Below are positions 49,166 through 58,318 of a stretch of DNA of 64,000 nucleotides, piece by piece. This stretch comes from an uncultured Ignavibacteriota bacterium (lineage in GTDB: Bacteria; Bacteroidota; Ignavibacteria; Palsa-1295): contig CAIUMP010000008.1 in the NCBI GenBank assembly GCA_903900335.1, positions 1-64,000 of the forward strand, given 5' to 3'. Within the stretch, counting starts at the first letter, position 1; each line of letters begins with the position of its first letter. The notes under the pieces are model-generated. The model was not told the DNA's origin, did not search any database, and was given only the letters and a program-made list of their open reading frames with translations. Made by a program: the position numbers and the translations under genes.

Positions 49166-51229
49166 TCAACGAAGGACCATCACGGGCTTCTGGGCAAGTT
49201 TCGCACCACACCGCAGTTGCAGCATGTACATTCCCGCTGGCAACGGTAGCATATTCAGCGAAGCGTTTCCCGTGCCCTCCGCTTGACACGATAACATTCG
49301 CTCACCGAGGGCATTGTAAAGCGTTAACATTCCCTTCTCATCGCCAGAGTCATAAGTCAACGTGATTTTCTCACTTACTGGATTCGGTCGTACTTGAAGT
49401 GACATGGCTGACTTTTCTGACGAATGAACCGCGACAGCACTATTCGCCCAGGAAATATCCGCACGATAGACACCACCGCTCTTTGTGCCCGCAAAGAGTT
49501 CTGTCCCAATCACACCAAGTGCATACACGGATGAATCACGTAGGCCATCGTTTGCTTGGGTCCAGGAATCACCCTTGTTGCCTGAGAAATAGACACCGTT
49601 CTGGGTTCCTGCAAATATCGTCGATCCGAAATTAATAATTGAACTCACAAGTTTGGGCCCGATCTTGACGATGGTCCACGTCCTTCCGCTATCGGACGAA
49701 CGATGAATTCCACCGATACCTGCGAAGAGGCTTCCATTGCAAAAATCGAGAGCATGTACGTACGAATCCTGTCTCGTCCAATAATTTGCGCTCCATGAGA
49801 TACCATTGTCCGATGAGAAGTCAGTACCATTGACCGTTCCACCGAACACGAAAGGGCCAAAGTCAACAAGAGAGACTATTTCATTTAGGGAATCCACGCG
49901 TATCCAGTCTTTGCCGGAATCAGCCGATCGCTCCACACCATCAGAGGTTCCAGCGAACAGCACATCGGCAACCACGAGAAGCGCTGACACTCGAGTATCA
50001 TAAGTGCCGAAACCTCTCACGTGCGTCCATGGAGTTGAAAACCCTGTACTGGCAAAAAGCCCACCTCCGTCAGTCCCAGCAAATACCACCTGACCCAACA
50101 CAGCAGTGGATCTCACATAGGTATTTCCTAAATTGACCCCTAATTTTTGCCAGTAGGAATTGTCACTGTAACCACGATACACACCTCCGCCGTACACTCC
50201 CGCATACAATGTATCACCAACGTTCACGAAGGCATCGACGTAAGAGAGGCAAATTCCGAGGCTCGAATTAGCCCAGGTAGCCCCAGAGTCAAAAGAACGG
50301 AAGACGCCACCATCCGTCGCTGCAAACATCGTTGACCCGAGCATTGCCGTTGCCCTTACAGACGGACTCGGTAAATTCAGCACACGCGACCACGTGTCCC
50401 CCAAGTCTGTTGAGTGGTATAATCCACTATCCCCAGCATCCATCGCAAATAGGGAAGCTCCATTTGCAGCAATCGCCAATGGCATGTGAATCGTCACAGA
50501 ACCAGGAATGGATTTCCACGAAAATCCAGAGTCAGATGAACGGTAGATACTGTCACCTCGGGAAATAGCAAAAATGGTAGTTCCTATGGTCATAATACCG
50601 GTGACTGGTACCCACGAATGCATTCCCTCCCCGGATCGCGACCAGGTGCCTCCATCATCCATTGAGCGCCAAACACCACCATACGCCCCGGCCATTTGAT
50701 CTCCTACCGTCCCCGCCAAAACGATATTGCCAACGACCGCTAGGCTGTAGATTTCCCAATTTATGAGCCCGGTATTGACTCGATCCCACGTATCGCCTTG
50801 ATCCCTGGAGCGATAGATTCCGCTGTCCTTCGTGCCAATGAATAGTGAGGAGGCGGAGTATGCAATTGAGGTAACGCACCAGTGCGTCAAAACAGTGTTC
50901 ATCCTCATCCAGGAATCTCCGCTCGACGTTGAACGGAATAAACCACTGTCGGTTGCCGCATACACAAAGTTGCCCTTCGCTTCAAGTGCGTTGACGGTGA
51001 TGCGATTCAGCCCACTGTCCGATTCGTACCAAAACGCACCGTTATTGGTCGAACGGTAAACACCGCCAGTAAGTAATCCGGCATAAACCCTAGGACTACT
51101 AACGGCGAAACACGAAATATTGCCTCCATACGGGCCATTAGTCTGCTGCCAATGGAGGGTTTGTCCCACGGCTGCCTTCGTAACGCAAGCGAGAGTAAGG
51201 AGAAGGGTCTTAGTAAGTAGTGATCGCAT
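49166..51229 (-). CDS. Large Asp-box (BNR/Ycf48-like) propeller protein with a T9SS sorting domain
   Basis: 687 residues: signal peptide (1-21), about eleven Asp-box repeats (for example SRDQGDTW, SMDDGGTW, SSDSGFSW, STDLGDTW, SADSGKDW, SSDSGRTW) alternating with a VFAGTxDGGVFRS-type strand word, and a C-terminal sorting domain (about 605-687: VRPNPVSEKITL, LYNALGERML, PLPAGMYMLQL). Such double-propeller or long BNR proteins are common T9SS cargo and bind glycans or proteins outside the cell. Its sequence is locally more A/T-rich than its neighbours. Last gene of the minus-strand envelope series. Confidence 0.82.
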   Translation of the reverse strand: MRSLLTKTLLLTLACVTKAAVGQTLHWQQTNGPYGGNISCFAVSSPRVYAGLLTGGVYRSTNNGAFWYESDSGLNRITVNALEAKGNFVYAATDSGLFRSTSSGDSWMRMNTVLTHWCVTSIAYSASSLFIGTKDSGIYRSRDQGDTWDRVNTGLINWEIYSLAVVGNIVLAGTVGDQMAGAYGGVWRSMDDGGTWSRSGEGMHSWVPVTGIMTIGTTIFAISRGDSIYRSSDSGFSWKSIPGSVTIHMPLAIAANGASLFAMDAGDSGLYHSTDLGDTWSRVLNLPSPSVRATAMLGSTMFAATDGGVFRSFDSGATWANSSLGICLSYVDAFVNVGDTLYAGVYGGGVYRGYSDNSYWQKLGVNLGNTYVRSTAVLGQVVFAGTDGGGLFASTGFSTPWTHVRGFGTYDTRVSALLVVADVLFAGTSDGVERSADSGKDWIRVDSLNEIVSLVDFGPFVFGGTVNGTDFSSDNGISWSANYWTRQDSYVHALDFCNGSLFAGIGGIHRSSDSGRTWTIVKIGPKLVSSIINFGSTIFAGTQNGVYFSGNKGDSWTQANDGLRDSSVYALGVIGTELFAGTKSGGVYRADISWANSAVAVHSSEKSAMSLQVRPNPVSEKITLTYDSGDEKGMLTLYNALGERMLSCQAEGTGNASLNMLPLPAGMYMLQLRCGAKLAQKPVMVLR

Positions 51230-51333
51230 GAGGTATTAACGGACAACTTCTCTATAGAAGAACCGCGAACCCTCAAAAGGTAACAGACAAAACTAGAATT
51301 TTCTTCGGGGCGGCTTTGCTGACCCCACAAGCA

Positions 51334-52215
51334 CTATTTCCCCCCGCCTGTGATCGTCGAGATCAACCGCTCGACGTAAGTCTTCTGCTCCCTTGGGACC
51401 TTCTCCTCGTTGGCGGTGATGGCGTTCTTGAGTTGAGCGCCGGTCAGGCCGAAACGGCGCTCGCGGCGTTGGTAATCACGGATGGCATCGTAGAGATTCT
51501 CGCGGCGGAAGTCGGGCCAGAAGGTTTTCGTCACGTGAATCTCGCTGTAGGCAAGCTCCCAAAGCAGAAAGTTCGACAGACGCATCTCGCCGCTTGTGCG
51601 AATGAGCAGATCGGGATCGGGAATCGCAGATGTTGTAAGATATGAACGGAAGATGTCGTCCGAAATATCTTCCGGGGAGATCTTCCCTCGGCGTACATCG
51701 AGCGCAAGCGATTGTATCGCGCGGACAATATCCCAACGTCCAGAATAACTTAGTGCAAGTGTGAGCGTGAGTCCCTTGTTTTGAGAGGTCTTCTCGATCG
51801 CTTCTCCCAACTCCTGTTGTACTATCGCCGGCAGCGCGTTTATCTGTCCGATGGCGTTCAGTCGCACACCATTTTCGAGCATCTCCTCCATCTCATCGCG
51901 GAGCATCTTCCGCAGCAGCCGGAAGAGCATCGACACCTCGCGCTTCGGGCGCTTCCAGTTCTCGGTGCTAAAGGCATAGACGGTGAGGAAGTCGATGCCC
52001 AACTCGCGGGAGGAGCGTGTCACGTCGCGCAGACTAACAATACCCGCCTGATGTCCCGCCGCGCGCGGAAGTCCACGCTCCTCGGCCCAGCGTCCGTTGC
52101 CATCCATGATGACTGCTATATGCTTCGGCAGTTTGCCCGTTGCGCGCAGTTCGTGCTGGACGATCTTGTCGTCGGGGTTTTGATGGTAATTGTCGGGTCC
52201 TAAGAATCTTCCCAC
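51334..52215 (-). CDS. uppS: Isoprenyl transferase (undecaprenyl diphosphate synthase)
   Basis: 293 residues from a GTG start. Cis-prenyltransferase motifs in order: HIAVIMDGNGRWAEERG (catalytic Asp), GHQAGIVSLRDV, TVYAFSTENWKRP, LALSYSGRWDIVRA and PDLLIRTSGEMRLSNFLLWE. It condenses isopentenyl diphosphate onto farnesyl diphosphate to make the C55 carrier for peptidoglycan. The N-terminal 30 residues are an extension before the core. It follows glmM on the same strand, 101 bases downstream, consistent with a wall-precursor group. Confidence 0.95.
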   Translation of the reverse strand: MGRFLGPDNYHQNPDDKIVQHELRATGKLPKHIAVIMDGNGRWAEERGLPRAAGHQAGIVSLRDVTRSSRELGIDFLTVYAFSTENWKRPKREVSMLFRLLRKMLRDEMEEMLENGVRLNAIGQINALPAIVQQELGEAIEKTSQNKGLTLTLALSYSGRWDIVRAIQSLALDVRRGKISPEDISDDIFRSYLTTSAIPDPDLLIRTSGEMRLSNFLLWELAYSEIHVTKTFWPDFRRENLYDAIRDYQRRERRFGLTGAQLKNAITANEEKVPREQKTYVERLISTITGGGK

Positions 52216-52316
52216 GATTGAACGGAATTAGTGCGTGAACTCACAGGGGCGTAGATGGGCTACGCAGAGACAAAGAATAAGTTGCGGTCGAAAAGAATGG
52301 TTCGAGCCCAAGCAGC

Positions 52317-53684
52317 TCACAGCGCAGCCTTCGCTTCTATGACAATCTGCTCTGCTTCCTCCCGCGTCGGTGCCTCCACGATAATCCGTATAATCGGCTC
52401 CGTATTGCTCGCCCGCGCGTGAAGCCACGACCGCTCGAAGTCAAAGCGGATGCCATCTTCGCTGTTTACTCTTTGAGCGCGAGGCGCGAACGTATTAGAT
52501 AACGCAGATAGAACAGACTTAACTTGATCGAGGCTCGTCAATTCTATCTTCGACTTCACGATCTCATACTGCGGCAACTCCTTCTTCTTCGCAGAGATCG
52601 GTCCATCAAACTCCGCGAGCGCAGAGAGCGCAAGTGCAACACCGACGAGCGAATCGCGCCCCAAATGAACACTCGGTAGAATCACTCCACCGCTGCCTTC
52701 GCCTCCGATAATTGCCTGAGTATCGCGCATCTTCTTCGCGACGTTGATCTCTCCGACCGGTGTGCGCAGCGCTGTCGCACCATGCTTCTCCGCCATATCT
52801 TCGACCGCCCGTGTCGTCGAAAGATTAACAACCACAAATTGCCCTCGCGAAGAATGCTTTAGTACGTGTTCTATGCATAGTACAATCGTATTCTCTTCAC
52901 TGAACGGCTCGCCGTTCTCCATCATCAGCACGAGGCGATCTGCATCAGGATCGACAACGATGCCAAGGTCTGCCTTCTCGCGGAGAATAGCTTGCTTTAG
53001 TGATGTGAGGTTCTCGGGTATCGGTTCGGGGCGATGCGGGAAGATGCCGGATGCATCACAATGCAGCTCGATGATATCTGTGACGCCGAGGCTTCGAAGT
53101 AAGCGTGGTTGAATGACTGAGCCAGATGCATTGACTGCATCGAGAACCACACGGAAGCTCTTCTTCGCAATCCTCTCTCGCTTGACGAAGGGAATATCAA
53201 GAACAGCTTGCAGATGCTCGTCGATGAAATTACGTCCATCTATCACATCCCCAAATTCTTCCGCGATGACTGGCTGCGCGGAGGACGAATCGTAGATGTC
53301 CCACAATCGCTTGTTCTCATCGGCATCCAGAAAAAGCCCGGTCCCCGCAATGAACTTCATTCCATTCCACTCGCCGGGGTTGTGGCTTGCGGTAATACTA
53401 ATGCCTCCGACGACATCCAATTTAAACTCCGCCGCCATCTGCACCGTCGGCGTCGGCACCATTCCGAGCGCCATTACGTCACAACCACACGATGCAAGCG
53501 TTTGAATGCACAACTCGTAAAAGTGAACACCGCCAAGCCGACCATCATAGCCAACCGCGACGGTGCCTTTGTTGTCATTGTATCTTGCGAAGCTTGCGGC
53601 GTAGCGCGCAACAACTTCAGCGGAAAGACCAGAGTCGTCCGTGCCAACAGTACCGCGAAGACCGGAGATGGAGCGTAAAAGCAT
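52317..53684 (-). CDS. glmM: Phosphoglucosamine mutase-family enzyme (GlmM-like)
   Basis: 455 residues of the alpha-D-phosphohexomutase family: N-terminal GLRGTVG, active-site serine loop GGISITASHNPGEWNG, metal loop GIVVDPDADR, sugar-binding loop GGEGSGGVILP and phosphate-binding loop ARASNTEPIIRI. GlmM converts glucosamine-6-phosphate to glucosamine-1-phosphate for UDP-GlcNAc; the neighbours (uppS, murI) support this, but phosphomanno/glucomutase activity cannot be excluded. The ATG reading leftward from 53684 is 2 bases after the DUF5615 toxin stop, so the gene is probably co-transcribed with the toxin-antitoxin pair. Confidence 0.88.
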   Translation of the reverse strand: MLLRSISGLRGTVGTDDSGLSAEVVARYAASFARYNDNKGTVAVGYDGRLGGVHFYELCIQTLASCGCDVMALGMVPTPTVQMAAEFKLDVVGGISITASHNPGEWNGMKFIAGTGLFLDADENKRLWDIYDSSSAQPVIAEEFGDVIDGRNFIDEHLQAVLDIPFVKRERIAKKSFRVVLDAVNASGSVIQPRLLRSLGVTDIIELHCDASGIFPHRPEPIPENLTSLKQAILREKADLGIVVDPDADRLVLMMENGEPFSEENTIVLCIEHVLKHSSRGQFVVVNLSTTRAVEDMAEKHGATALRTPVGEINVAKKMRDTQAIIGGEGSGGVILPSVHLGRDSLVGVALALSALAEFDGPISAKKKELPQYEIVKSKIELTSLDQVKSVLSALSNTFAPRAQRVNSEDGIRFDFERSWLHARASNTEPIIRIIVEAPTREEAEQIVIEAKAAL

Positions 53685-53686
53685 AA

Positions 53687-54037
53687 TTAGATGTCTCGGG
53701 AGCGGAGGCCACCCGGTGTGAGGACGGAGAAATGTCCAAGAAGTGCATCGCCCTCTGTTCGGACAATCGCACAAACGTGCTTTGCCCTTATTGGATAGGA
53801 CAAGTTATGAAGTCGCAAGAATAGCACCCCAGCGGATGGAAGGTGATGAGAAAATACTAGTTCTCCGAAATCCTTATCGTTCGTTATCAACAACGAATTG
53901 GCTTCCATCGCATCCATCAAGACACGCGGATCCTTGCTTCCCCGCACACCTTCTACGACCCAGGAAACCGTATGACCCTCCTCCAGAAGACTTCGAACCA
54001 CTGTGGTGCCGATATTTTCATCCGCGAAAATCCTCAT
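53687..54037 (-). CDS. DUF5615 PIN-like toxin
   Basis: 116 residues of the DUF5615 family of the PIN clan: MRIFADENIG with the first acidic pair, HTVSWVVEGVRGSKD, and ITNDKDFGELVF with the second acidic set. These proteins are the nuclease partners of DUF433 antitoxins. The start overlaps the antitoxin stop (ATGA), giving translational coupling. It lies between the antitoxin gene and glmM, almost touching glmM. Confidence 0.85.
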   Translation of the reverse strand: MRIFADENIGTTVVRSLLEEGHTVSWVVEGVRGSKDPRVLMDAMEANSLLITNDKDFGELVFSHHLPSAGVLFLRLHNLSYPIRAKHVCAIVRTEGDALLGHFSVLTPGGLRSRDI

Positions 54038-54267
54038 GCATAATTGAGGAAAACTGGCATCACGGCCTCATGACGAATGACGGCACGTGCATATTCAAGC
54101 GCAGCATCAACACCTTCCTGCGTAAGGGATGGATATTCCTCCAGCATTTCCGCTATCGAATGGTGTGCTATCTCGTCGAGGATGAACTCGACGCTCAGGC
54201 GAGTCCCTTCGATGGTCGGCTTACCTACGAGAATGTTTGGATCGCAAATAATGCGTGGATTTGTCAT
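54034..54267 (-). CDS. DUF433 antitoxin
   Basis: 77 residues from the ATG at 54267. Words typical of DUF433: PRIICDPNILVGKPTIEGTRLSVEFILDEIA (an HTH-like fold) and YPSLTQEGVDAALEYA. In such pairs the antitoxin binds the toxin and the operator; an inverted repeat (54310-54335) lies 43 bases upstream and is a candidate site or the floA terminator. The six codons upstream of this ATG have no support. Confidence 0.85.
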   Translation of the reverse strand: MTNPRIICDPNILVGKPTIEGTRLSVEFILDEIAHHSIAEMLEEYPSLTQEGVDAALEYARAVIRHEAVMPVFLNYA

Positions 54268-54309
54268 GCTACCGAATACGCACATTATGCTAAAACTGTT
54301 CCGATGCCG

Positions 54310-54335
54310 GGTAACGAGTCCAAATACTCGTTACC
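54310..54335 (-). terminator. Hairpin between floA and the toxin-antitoxin pair
   Basis: GGTAACGAGT (54310-54319) pairs with ACTCGTTACC (54326-54335) across 6 bases. On the minus strand it follows the floA stop by about 20 bases and precedes the antitoxin by 43 bases; it may act as terminator or as operator of the pair. Confidence 0.5.
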
Positions 54336-54356
54336 AGTTACTCATTCACTCGCTAT

Positions 54357-55376
54357 TTACGAGGATGTCTGCGTCGCGCCCGGCGAAGGTGTGGCACCCG
54401 AGTCCGGTGCGCCACCGTCGGCGATGGACTTGCGCATGTTGGTGTCGGCTTGCAGATTTTGCAGGTTGTAGTAATCGAGGACGCCGAGATGACCCGAACG
54501 GAATGCCTCCGCAATCGCCATCGGAATCTGCGCTTCGGACTCGACGAGCTTCGCGCGCATCTCCTGCACACGCGCCTTCATCTCCTGCTCGGATGCAACG
54601 GCAGCTGCGCGGCGCTCTTCTGCGCGTGAGCGCGCAATAATAAGCTCTGCCTGGGCCTGATCGCTCTGCAACTTTGCGCCGATGTTGTCGCCGATGAATA
54701 CATCCGCGATGTCGATGGAGAGGATTTCAAACGCGGTACCTGCGTCGAGTCCCTTGTCGAGCACAACTTTCGAAATCTTGTCGGGACGTTCTAATACTTC
54801 CTTGTGCGACTCCGCTGTGCCAATCGTGGTTACAATACCTTCGCCAACGCGTGCGAGAATCGTTGCTTCGCCAGCTCCACCAACGAGGCGATCCAGATTC
54901 GCACGCACCGTAACGCGTGCGACTACGCGAACCTGAATACCATTCTTCGCGACAGCCGGCACCTGAGGTGTTTCGATCACCTTTGGCGTGACCGAGAGCT
55001 TTACGGCCTCAAGCACATCACGTCCTGCGAGATCGATTGCGGCAGCGCGGTTAAAATCAAGTTCGATGTTTGCTTTGGCCGCACTGATAAGCGCGTTCAC
55101 GACACGTGGCACATTGCCTCCAGCGAGATAATGCGCTTCCAGCTTTGGTATCTCCACAGGTATTCCCGCTTTGAACGCGGTGATCTTCGATCGCACAATC
55201 GTATCCGGTGGCACTTTGCGTAAACGCATTCCAACGAGATCGGAAAAAATACGAACGTGGACACCCGACGACAGCGCCGTGATCCAGAGTCCGAGCGGAA
55301 TAAAGTATAAGAAGAGAACAAGGAAGAAAAGCGCTGCTACTACGATAAGTACCGCTGCTGGTCCGATGGCGTTCAT
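54357..55376 (-). CDS. floA: Flotillin-like protein FloA
   Basis: 339 residues. N-terminal membrane segment (about 5-30), FloA-type SPFH domain with [25 protein letters not shown] and [24 protein letters not shown], then Glu/Ala coiled coil ([20 protein letters not shown]) and a Ser/Pro tail. It organises functional membrane microdomains. Positioned in the wall-precursor series, as in other phyla where FloA is linked with wall synthesis. A TATTTTCG box lies upstream on the minus strand at 55419-55426. Confidence 0.95.
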   Translation of the reverse strand: MNAIGPAAVLIVVAALFFLVLFLYFIPLGLWITALSSGVHVRIFSDLVGMRLRKVPPDTIVRSKITAFKAGIPVEIPKLEAHYLAGGNVPRVVNALISAAKANIELDFNRAAAIDLAGRDVLEAVKLSVTPKVIETPQVPAVAKNGIQVRVVARVTVRANLDRLVGGAGEATILARVGEGIVTTIGTAESHKEVLERPDKISKVVLDKGLDAGTAFEILSIDIADVFIGDNIGAKLQSDQAQAELIIARSRAEERRAAAVASEQEMKARVQEMRAKLVESEAQIPMAIAEAFRSGHLGVLDYYNLQNLQADTNMRKSIADGGAPDSGATPSPGATQTSS

Positions 55377-55418
55377 GGGTGGAAGTGCAAAGTGCTGAAA
55401 TGCTGGAGTGAATTACTA

Positions 55419-55426
55419 CGAAAATA
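55419..55426 (-). promoter_or_regulatory. Candidate floA -7 promoter box (TATTTTCG)
   Basis: On the minus strand TATTTTCG, preceded by CCCG, lies 43 bases before the floA ATG, the same spacing and core as the boxes before recA and the M1 peptidase gene. Confidence 0.4.
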
Positions 55427-55472
55427 CGGGATTTCCTAACCCCGCATCCAAAAGCGAGGGGCACCCTTTGAG

Positions 55473-56312
55473 TCAAACTCGGCGCACGACCCACGATTCT
55501 TTCCACGTCACCAATCCGACCTCCGGCATCGGGCGACCCAAAAACCTCTCGCCGATCTGTTGGAATTTGCGGGGGACATCGCTAACAAGCATGGTGTGGT
55601 CGGGTATCGGGTGCGCGGTATCGGGCATGTGTGCTTTGATAGACAGCTCGGCAACGCGCTTTGCGGCAATAGCACCGGAATTTACCAAGGTTACCGTTGT
55701 CCCAATTGTCTTTTGGATTACATCCGCCAGAACCGGATAATGCGTACAACCCAATATCAAAGTATCCACCCCCGATTCGCGAAGAGCGCCAAGATACTCT
55801 TCCGCGATAAGACCCGTCGCCGCATGATTTGTCCATCCCTCCTCCGCGAGCGGTACGAACAGCGGACACGCGACGGTAAATGTCGTACAGGACTTACCCT
55901 GCTTCTTCCCCTCTTCCGCGATGGCGTGCTCATATGCGCCGCTGGCAATCGTTGCCTCTGTCCCCGCGATGCCAATTCGTCCATTCTTTGTAACGCGTAC
56001 CGCTTCTTCCGCCGCTGGACCAATCATACCAATCACCGGAATACCATGTGCTGTGCGCTCCACCTCTTCCAGAGCAGTCGCGCTGACGGTATTACAAGCT
56101 ATGACGATCATCTTGACGCCATACGAGAGCAACAACTCCGTGTCCTCACGTGCATAACGTTGAACGGTCTCGACAGACTTTCCGCCATAGGGCACCCGCG
56201 CCGTATCGCCAAAATACACGATAGGCTCAAACGGAACGGTCGTGAAGAGCTCCTTCACGACCGTTAATCCACCAATTCCAGAATCGAATACGCCTATTGG
56301 TTTCCGAAGCAT
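55473..56312 (-). CDS. murI: Glutamate racemase
   Basis: 279 residues. Both catalytic cysteines are present in ACNTVSA and GCTHYPVL; the N-terminal PIGVFDSGIGGLTV, DTARVPYGGKS and ANTVSATAL words are diagnostic. It supplies D-glutamate for the peptidoglycan stem peptide. The start is an ATG. It is preceded by the DUF2059 gene (17 bases between) and followed by floA. Confidence 0.95.
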   Translation of the reverse strand: MLRKPIGVFDSGIGGLTVVKELFTTVPFEPIVYFGDTARVPYGGKSVETVQRYAREDTELLLSYGVKMIVIACNTVSATALEEVERTAHGIPVIGMIGPAAEEAVRVTKNGRIGIAGTEATIASGAYEHAIAEEGKKQGKSCTTFTVACPLFVPLAEEGWTNHAATGLIAEEYLGALRESGVDTLILGCTHYPVLADVIQKTIGTTVTLVNSGAIAAKRVAELSIKAHMPDTAHPIPDHTMLVSDVPRKFQQIGERFLGRPMPEVGLVTWKESWVVRRV

Positions 56313-56329
56313 AGCGCGGGAATTCAGAG

Positions 56330-57010
56330 CTATCTCTTTGGGGAATCAGGGTTGCCGGCGGGTGGGGTAGTCGGTGGCGGCGTGCCCGGAGGTGCCGTTG
56401 GCGGAATCGGCCGGCCAAGGCTATCACGCATCATACCCGGAAGACCCGGACGATGTCCAGGCGTGCCCCCGAGCCTGTTGTTGGCACCGGCTGGGCGCTC
56501 GATCGGCTTCATCATTGGTCCGATCGTGGAAGATACACTTCGCTGCACGTAGGATGCAAGCTGGCTCTTGGCATTATTCAAGTGCTGCTCTACTTCAAAA
56601 TAGTGCTTTCCTGCCGGGCTCTTCATGAAGACAGTCACAGCTTTTAATTCTTCTGCTGTGAACTCCTTACGATAGGCGTCGAACATAAGCTTCTCGTCCA
56701 TCGTCGTGTCGATCTTCTTCTTGACAGAGTCCCACGCAACGGAAGAATCCACACCGCGTGCCTTGAAGTTGCGCGACATCTGTAAGAAGGTCTGCGTGGT
56801 GCGCTCACGAATACCTATTGGCGGCTTTATCAGCGCGTAGATCTCCTTGAATGCTTCCTTGAACTTTACGCTATCGGGGTAGCTTTTAGCCGGCGTTGCC
56901 GGTGCTGATGTGCGCCCTGGCGGTAGGCTAGTCTGTGGTTCCTTCGATGTCTGTGCCGAGCCACTCGACGACATCGCACACAGCACTAATAACATTGCAA
57001 GATACTTCAT
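56330..57010 (-). CDS. Exported DUF2059-type protein with a Pro-rich tail
   Basis: 226 residues. Signal peptide (1-19, ending SAQ), a helical domain with VKFKEAFKEIYALIK, DEKLMFDAYRKEFTAEELKAVTVFMKSPAGKHY (the DUF2059 signature, a C-terminal helix pair) and a Pro/Gly-rich C-terminus (about 175-226). DUF2059 proteins are periplasmic and poorly understood. The start is the ATG reading leftward from 57010; the 90-residue upstream frame looks non-coding. Likely co-transcribed with murI. Confidence 0.75.
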   Translation of the reverse strand: MKYLAMLLVLCAMSSSGSAQTSKEPQTSLPPGRTSAPATPAKSYPDSVKFKEAFKEIYALIKPPIGIRERTTQTFLQMSRNFKARGVDSSVAWDSVKKKIDTTMDEKLMFDAYRKEFTAEELKAVTVFMKSPAGKHYFEVEQHLNNAKSQLASYVQRSVSSTIGPMMKPIERPAGANNRLGGTPGHRPGLPGMMRDSLGRPIPPTAPPGTPPPTTPPAGNPDSPKR

Positions 57011-57150
57011 ATATGTTTGGCGAGTATGATAACTAAGGTCATTATGGAGTACGCGCTGAGGTGTCTGTCGGCACTGTGCCGTACGCCGTGTGTGGAAATG
57101 GCTTTCGGCGGAGAAAAGTTTAGACACATTGAGAATAGAACATAAACGCC

Positions 57151-57846
57151 TTACTCCGCATGCAGGGCGACCCACGCACCGCCGGAGCGGACCTCCAGAT
57201 TCGTCACCGGATGCACTTCCCATTGCGTCGCTCTGGACTTCCCTACCTCGTCCGGGTGTTCCTCGTCCCACATAAGCCAACCCGTTATGCGTAACTGCGC
57301 GTGCTCGTTCGATAATTTCTCAAGCGTGCGTAGCTGCCAATCCGCATGAACTGATTTCCATCGTGGCGTAATTTCGACGATCATTCCGTTCGATTTGTCG
57401 CTTGTTGGTGAATCGCTGATCCAGACATGAAAATCGTGAAGAACGTCGCTATACCCGTTGCAACTCTCGGCTCCCGATTCCTTCGCATGGATCAGGTATC
57501 CGACAACGCGCACACCGCGACGCTCTTCCTGCTCCACATAGTCCTCTGAAGCGGCGGGCCAGTTTGAGCGTTTTCGACGTCCCGATTCGCTTAGCAACGT
57601 GGAGGGAATGGCTTCTATTTGAGCGATAGTCTGGTCTTCTACATCAAGCGGTGCAGTGAAGCGATTCTTCTCTCGGTTGAGCATTCCGTCGCCACCCGAG
57701 CCTTCGACTCCAACGCCTCCGATTGTTTCCGGTGCAACCGCGACTTCGCGAAGGGGCGAAATCTTCTTCGTACTATTAACGTACCAGATAAGCGCGACAA
57801 TGAGCGCGATCAGCAACAGCAGTCCGAGCGTATTACGCGATTTCAA
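57151..57846 (-). CDS. Single-pass membrane protein of unknown function
   Basis: 231 residues from a TTG start (an in-frame stop lies two codons upstream). One N-terminal helix (LGLLLLIALIVALIWY), an unordered linker to about residue 95, then a conserved-looking domain with VVGYLIHAKESGAESCNGY, DFHVWISD, MIVEITPRWK, ITGWLMWDEEHP and RATQWEVHPVTNLEV. The latter words recall a family of secreted OB-like proteins, but I cannot name it. It is divergent from the small gene at 57862, with only 15 bases between the starts. Confidence 0.65.
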   Translation of the reverse strand: MKSRNTLGLLLLIALIVALIWYVNSTKKISPLREVAVAPETIGGVGVEGSGGDGMLNREKNRFTAPLDVEDQTIAQIEAIPSTLLSESGRRKRSNWPAASEDYVEQEERRGVRVVGYLIHAKESGAESCNGYSDVLHDFHVWISDSPTSDKSNGMIVEITPRWKSVHADWQLRTLEKLSNEHAQLRITGWLMWDEEHPDEVGKSRATQWEVHPVTNLEVRSGGAWVALHAE

Positions 57847-57861
57847 TGGTCAACTTATGCG

Positions 57862-58098
57862 ATGATGGAAAAATCGGATCCATACAAGAATATTCCTGAT
57901 GTCCGTGATGGCTTGACACGCCTGGAGCGCACGATTCTCAATGTGATGTACCATGCGCGCAAGGAATATGGCAACCGGATGATTCCGACCTTCCTCCTTT
58001 ATGGTCGCGTGGTGGAGGTGCTGGATGTCTCGCCAGAAGAATTCTCGCGAGCGTTAGAACGTGTGGCCGCTTCGGACACTCTGGGCTTATTCGATTGA
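57862..58098 (+). CDS. Small hypothetical protein
   Basis: 78 residues from an ATG-ATG pair. Sequence is helical and soluble: IPDVRDGLTRLERTILNVMYHARKEYG, FLLYGRVVEVLDVSPEEFSRALERVAAS. It looks like a small winged-helix-like or helical-bundle protein, but no family was recognised. Codon use matches the genome. It is followed by a hairpin with a downstream T-rich stretch. Confidence 0.55.
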   Translation: MMEKSDPYKNIPDVRDGLTRLERTILNVMYHARKEYGNRMIPTFLLYGRVVEVLDVSPEEFSRALERVAASDTLGLFD

Positions 58099-58123
58099 CA
58101 GAATAAACAGCCTAAAATAAAAA

Positions 58124-58158
58124 CCGCAGCGTGCCGAGAAAAGAAGACAGCGCTGCGG
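58124..58158 (+). terminator. Terminator after the small hypothetical gene
   Basis: CCGCAGCG (58124-58131) pairs with CGCTGCGG (58151-58158) across a 19-base loop; CTCTTGTTTTGTTTG follows. It starts 25 bases after the stop codon. Confidence 0.6.
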
Positions 58159-58318
58159 AGCTCTTGTTTTGTTTGCCCTAATTAGACCCTGAAAACCGAA
58201 GTGATCAGGATCAGTTCTAAATACGAAATTTCTCAGAGAAGCGTTTCCTGCTTTTAATGAAATGTTACGTGCTCGATCACCCTTTCCCTGCGGTGATGAG
58301 CCAAGCAGAGGAAGCTCA

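Noticed and set aside
52293-52310. TTCGAG-type T-loop resembling a tRNA between uppS and glmM
   Set aside because: The flanking bases do not form a five-pair T stem and no acceptor, D or anticodon arm can be drawn.
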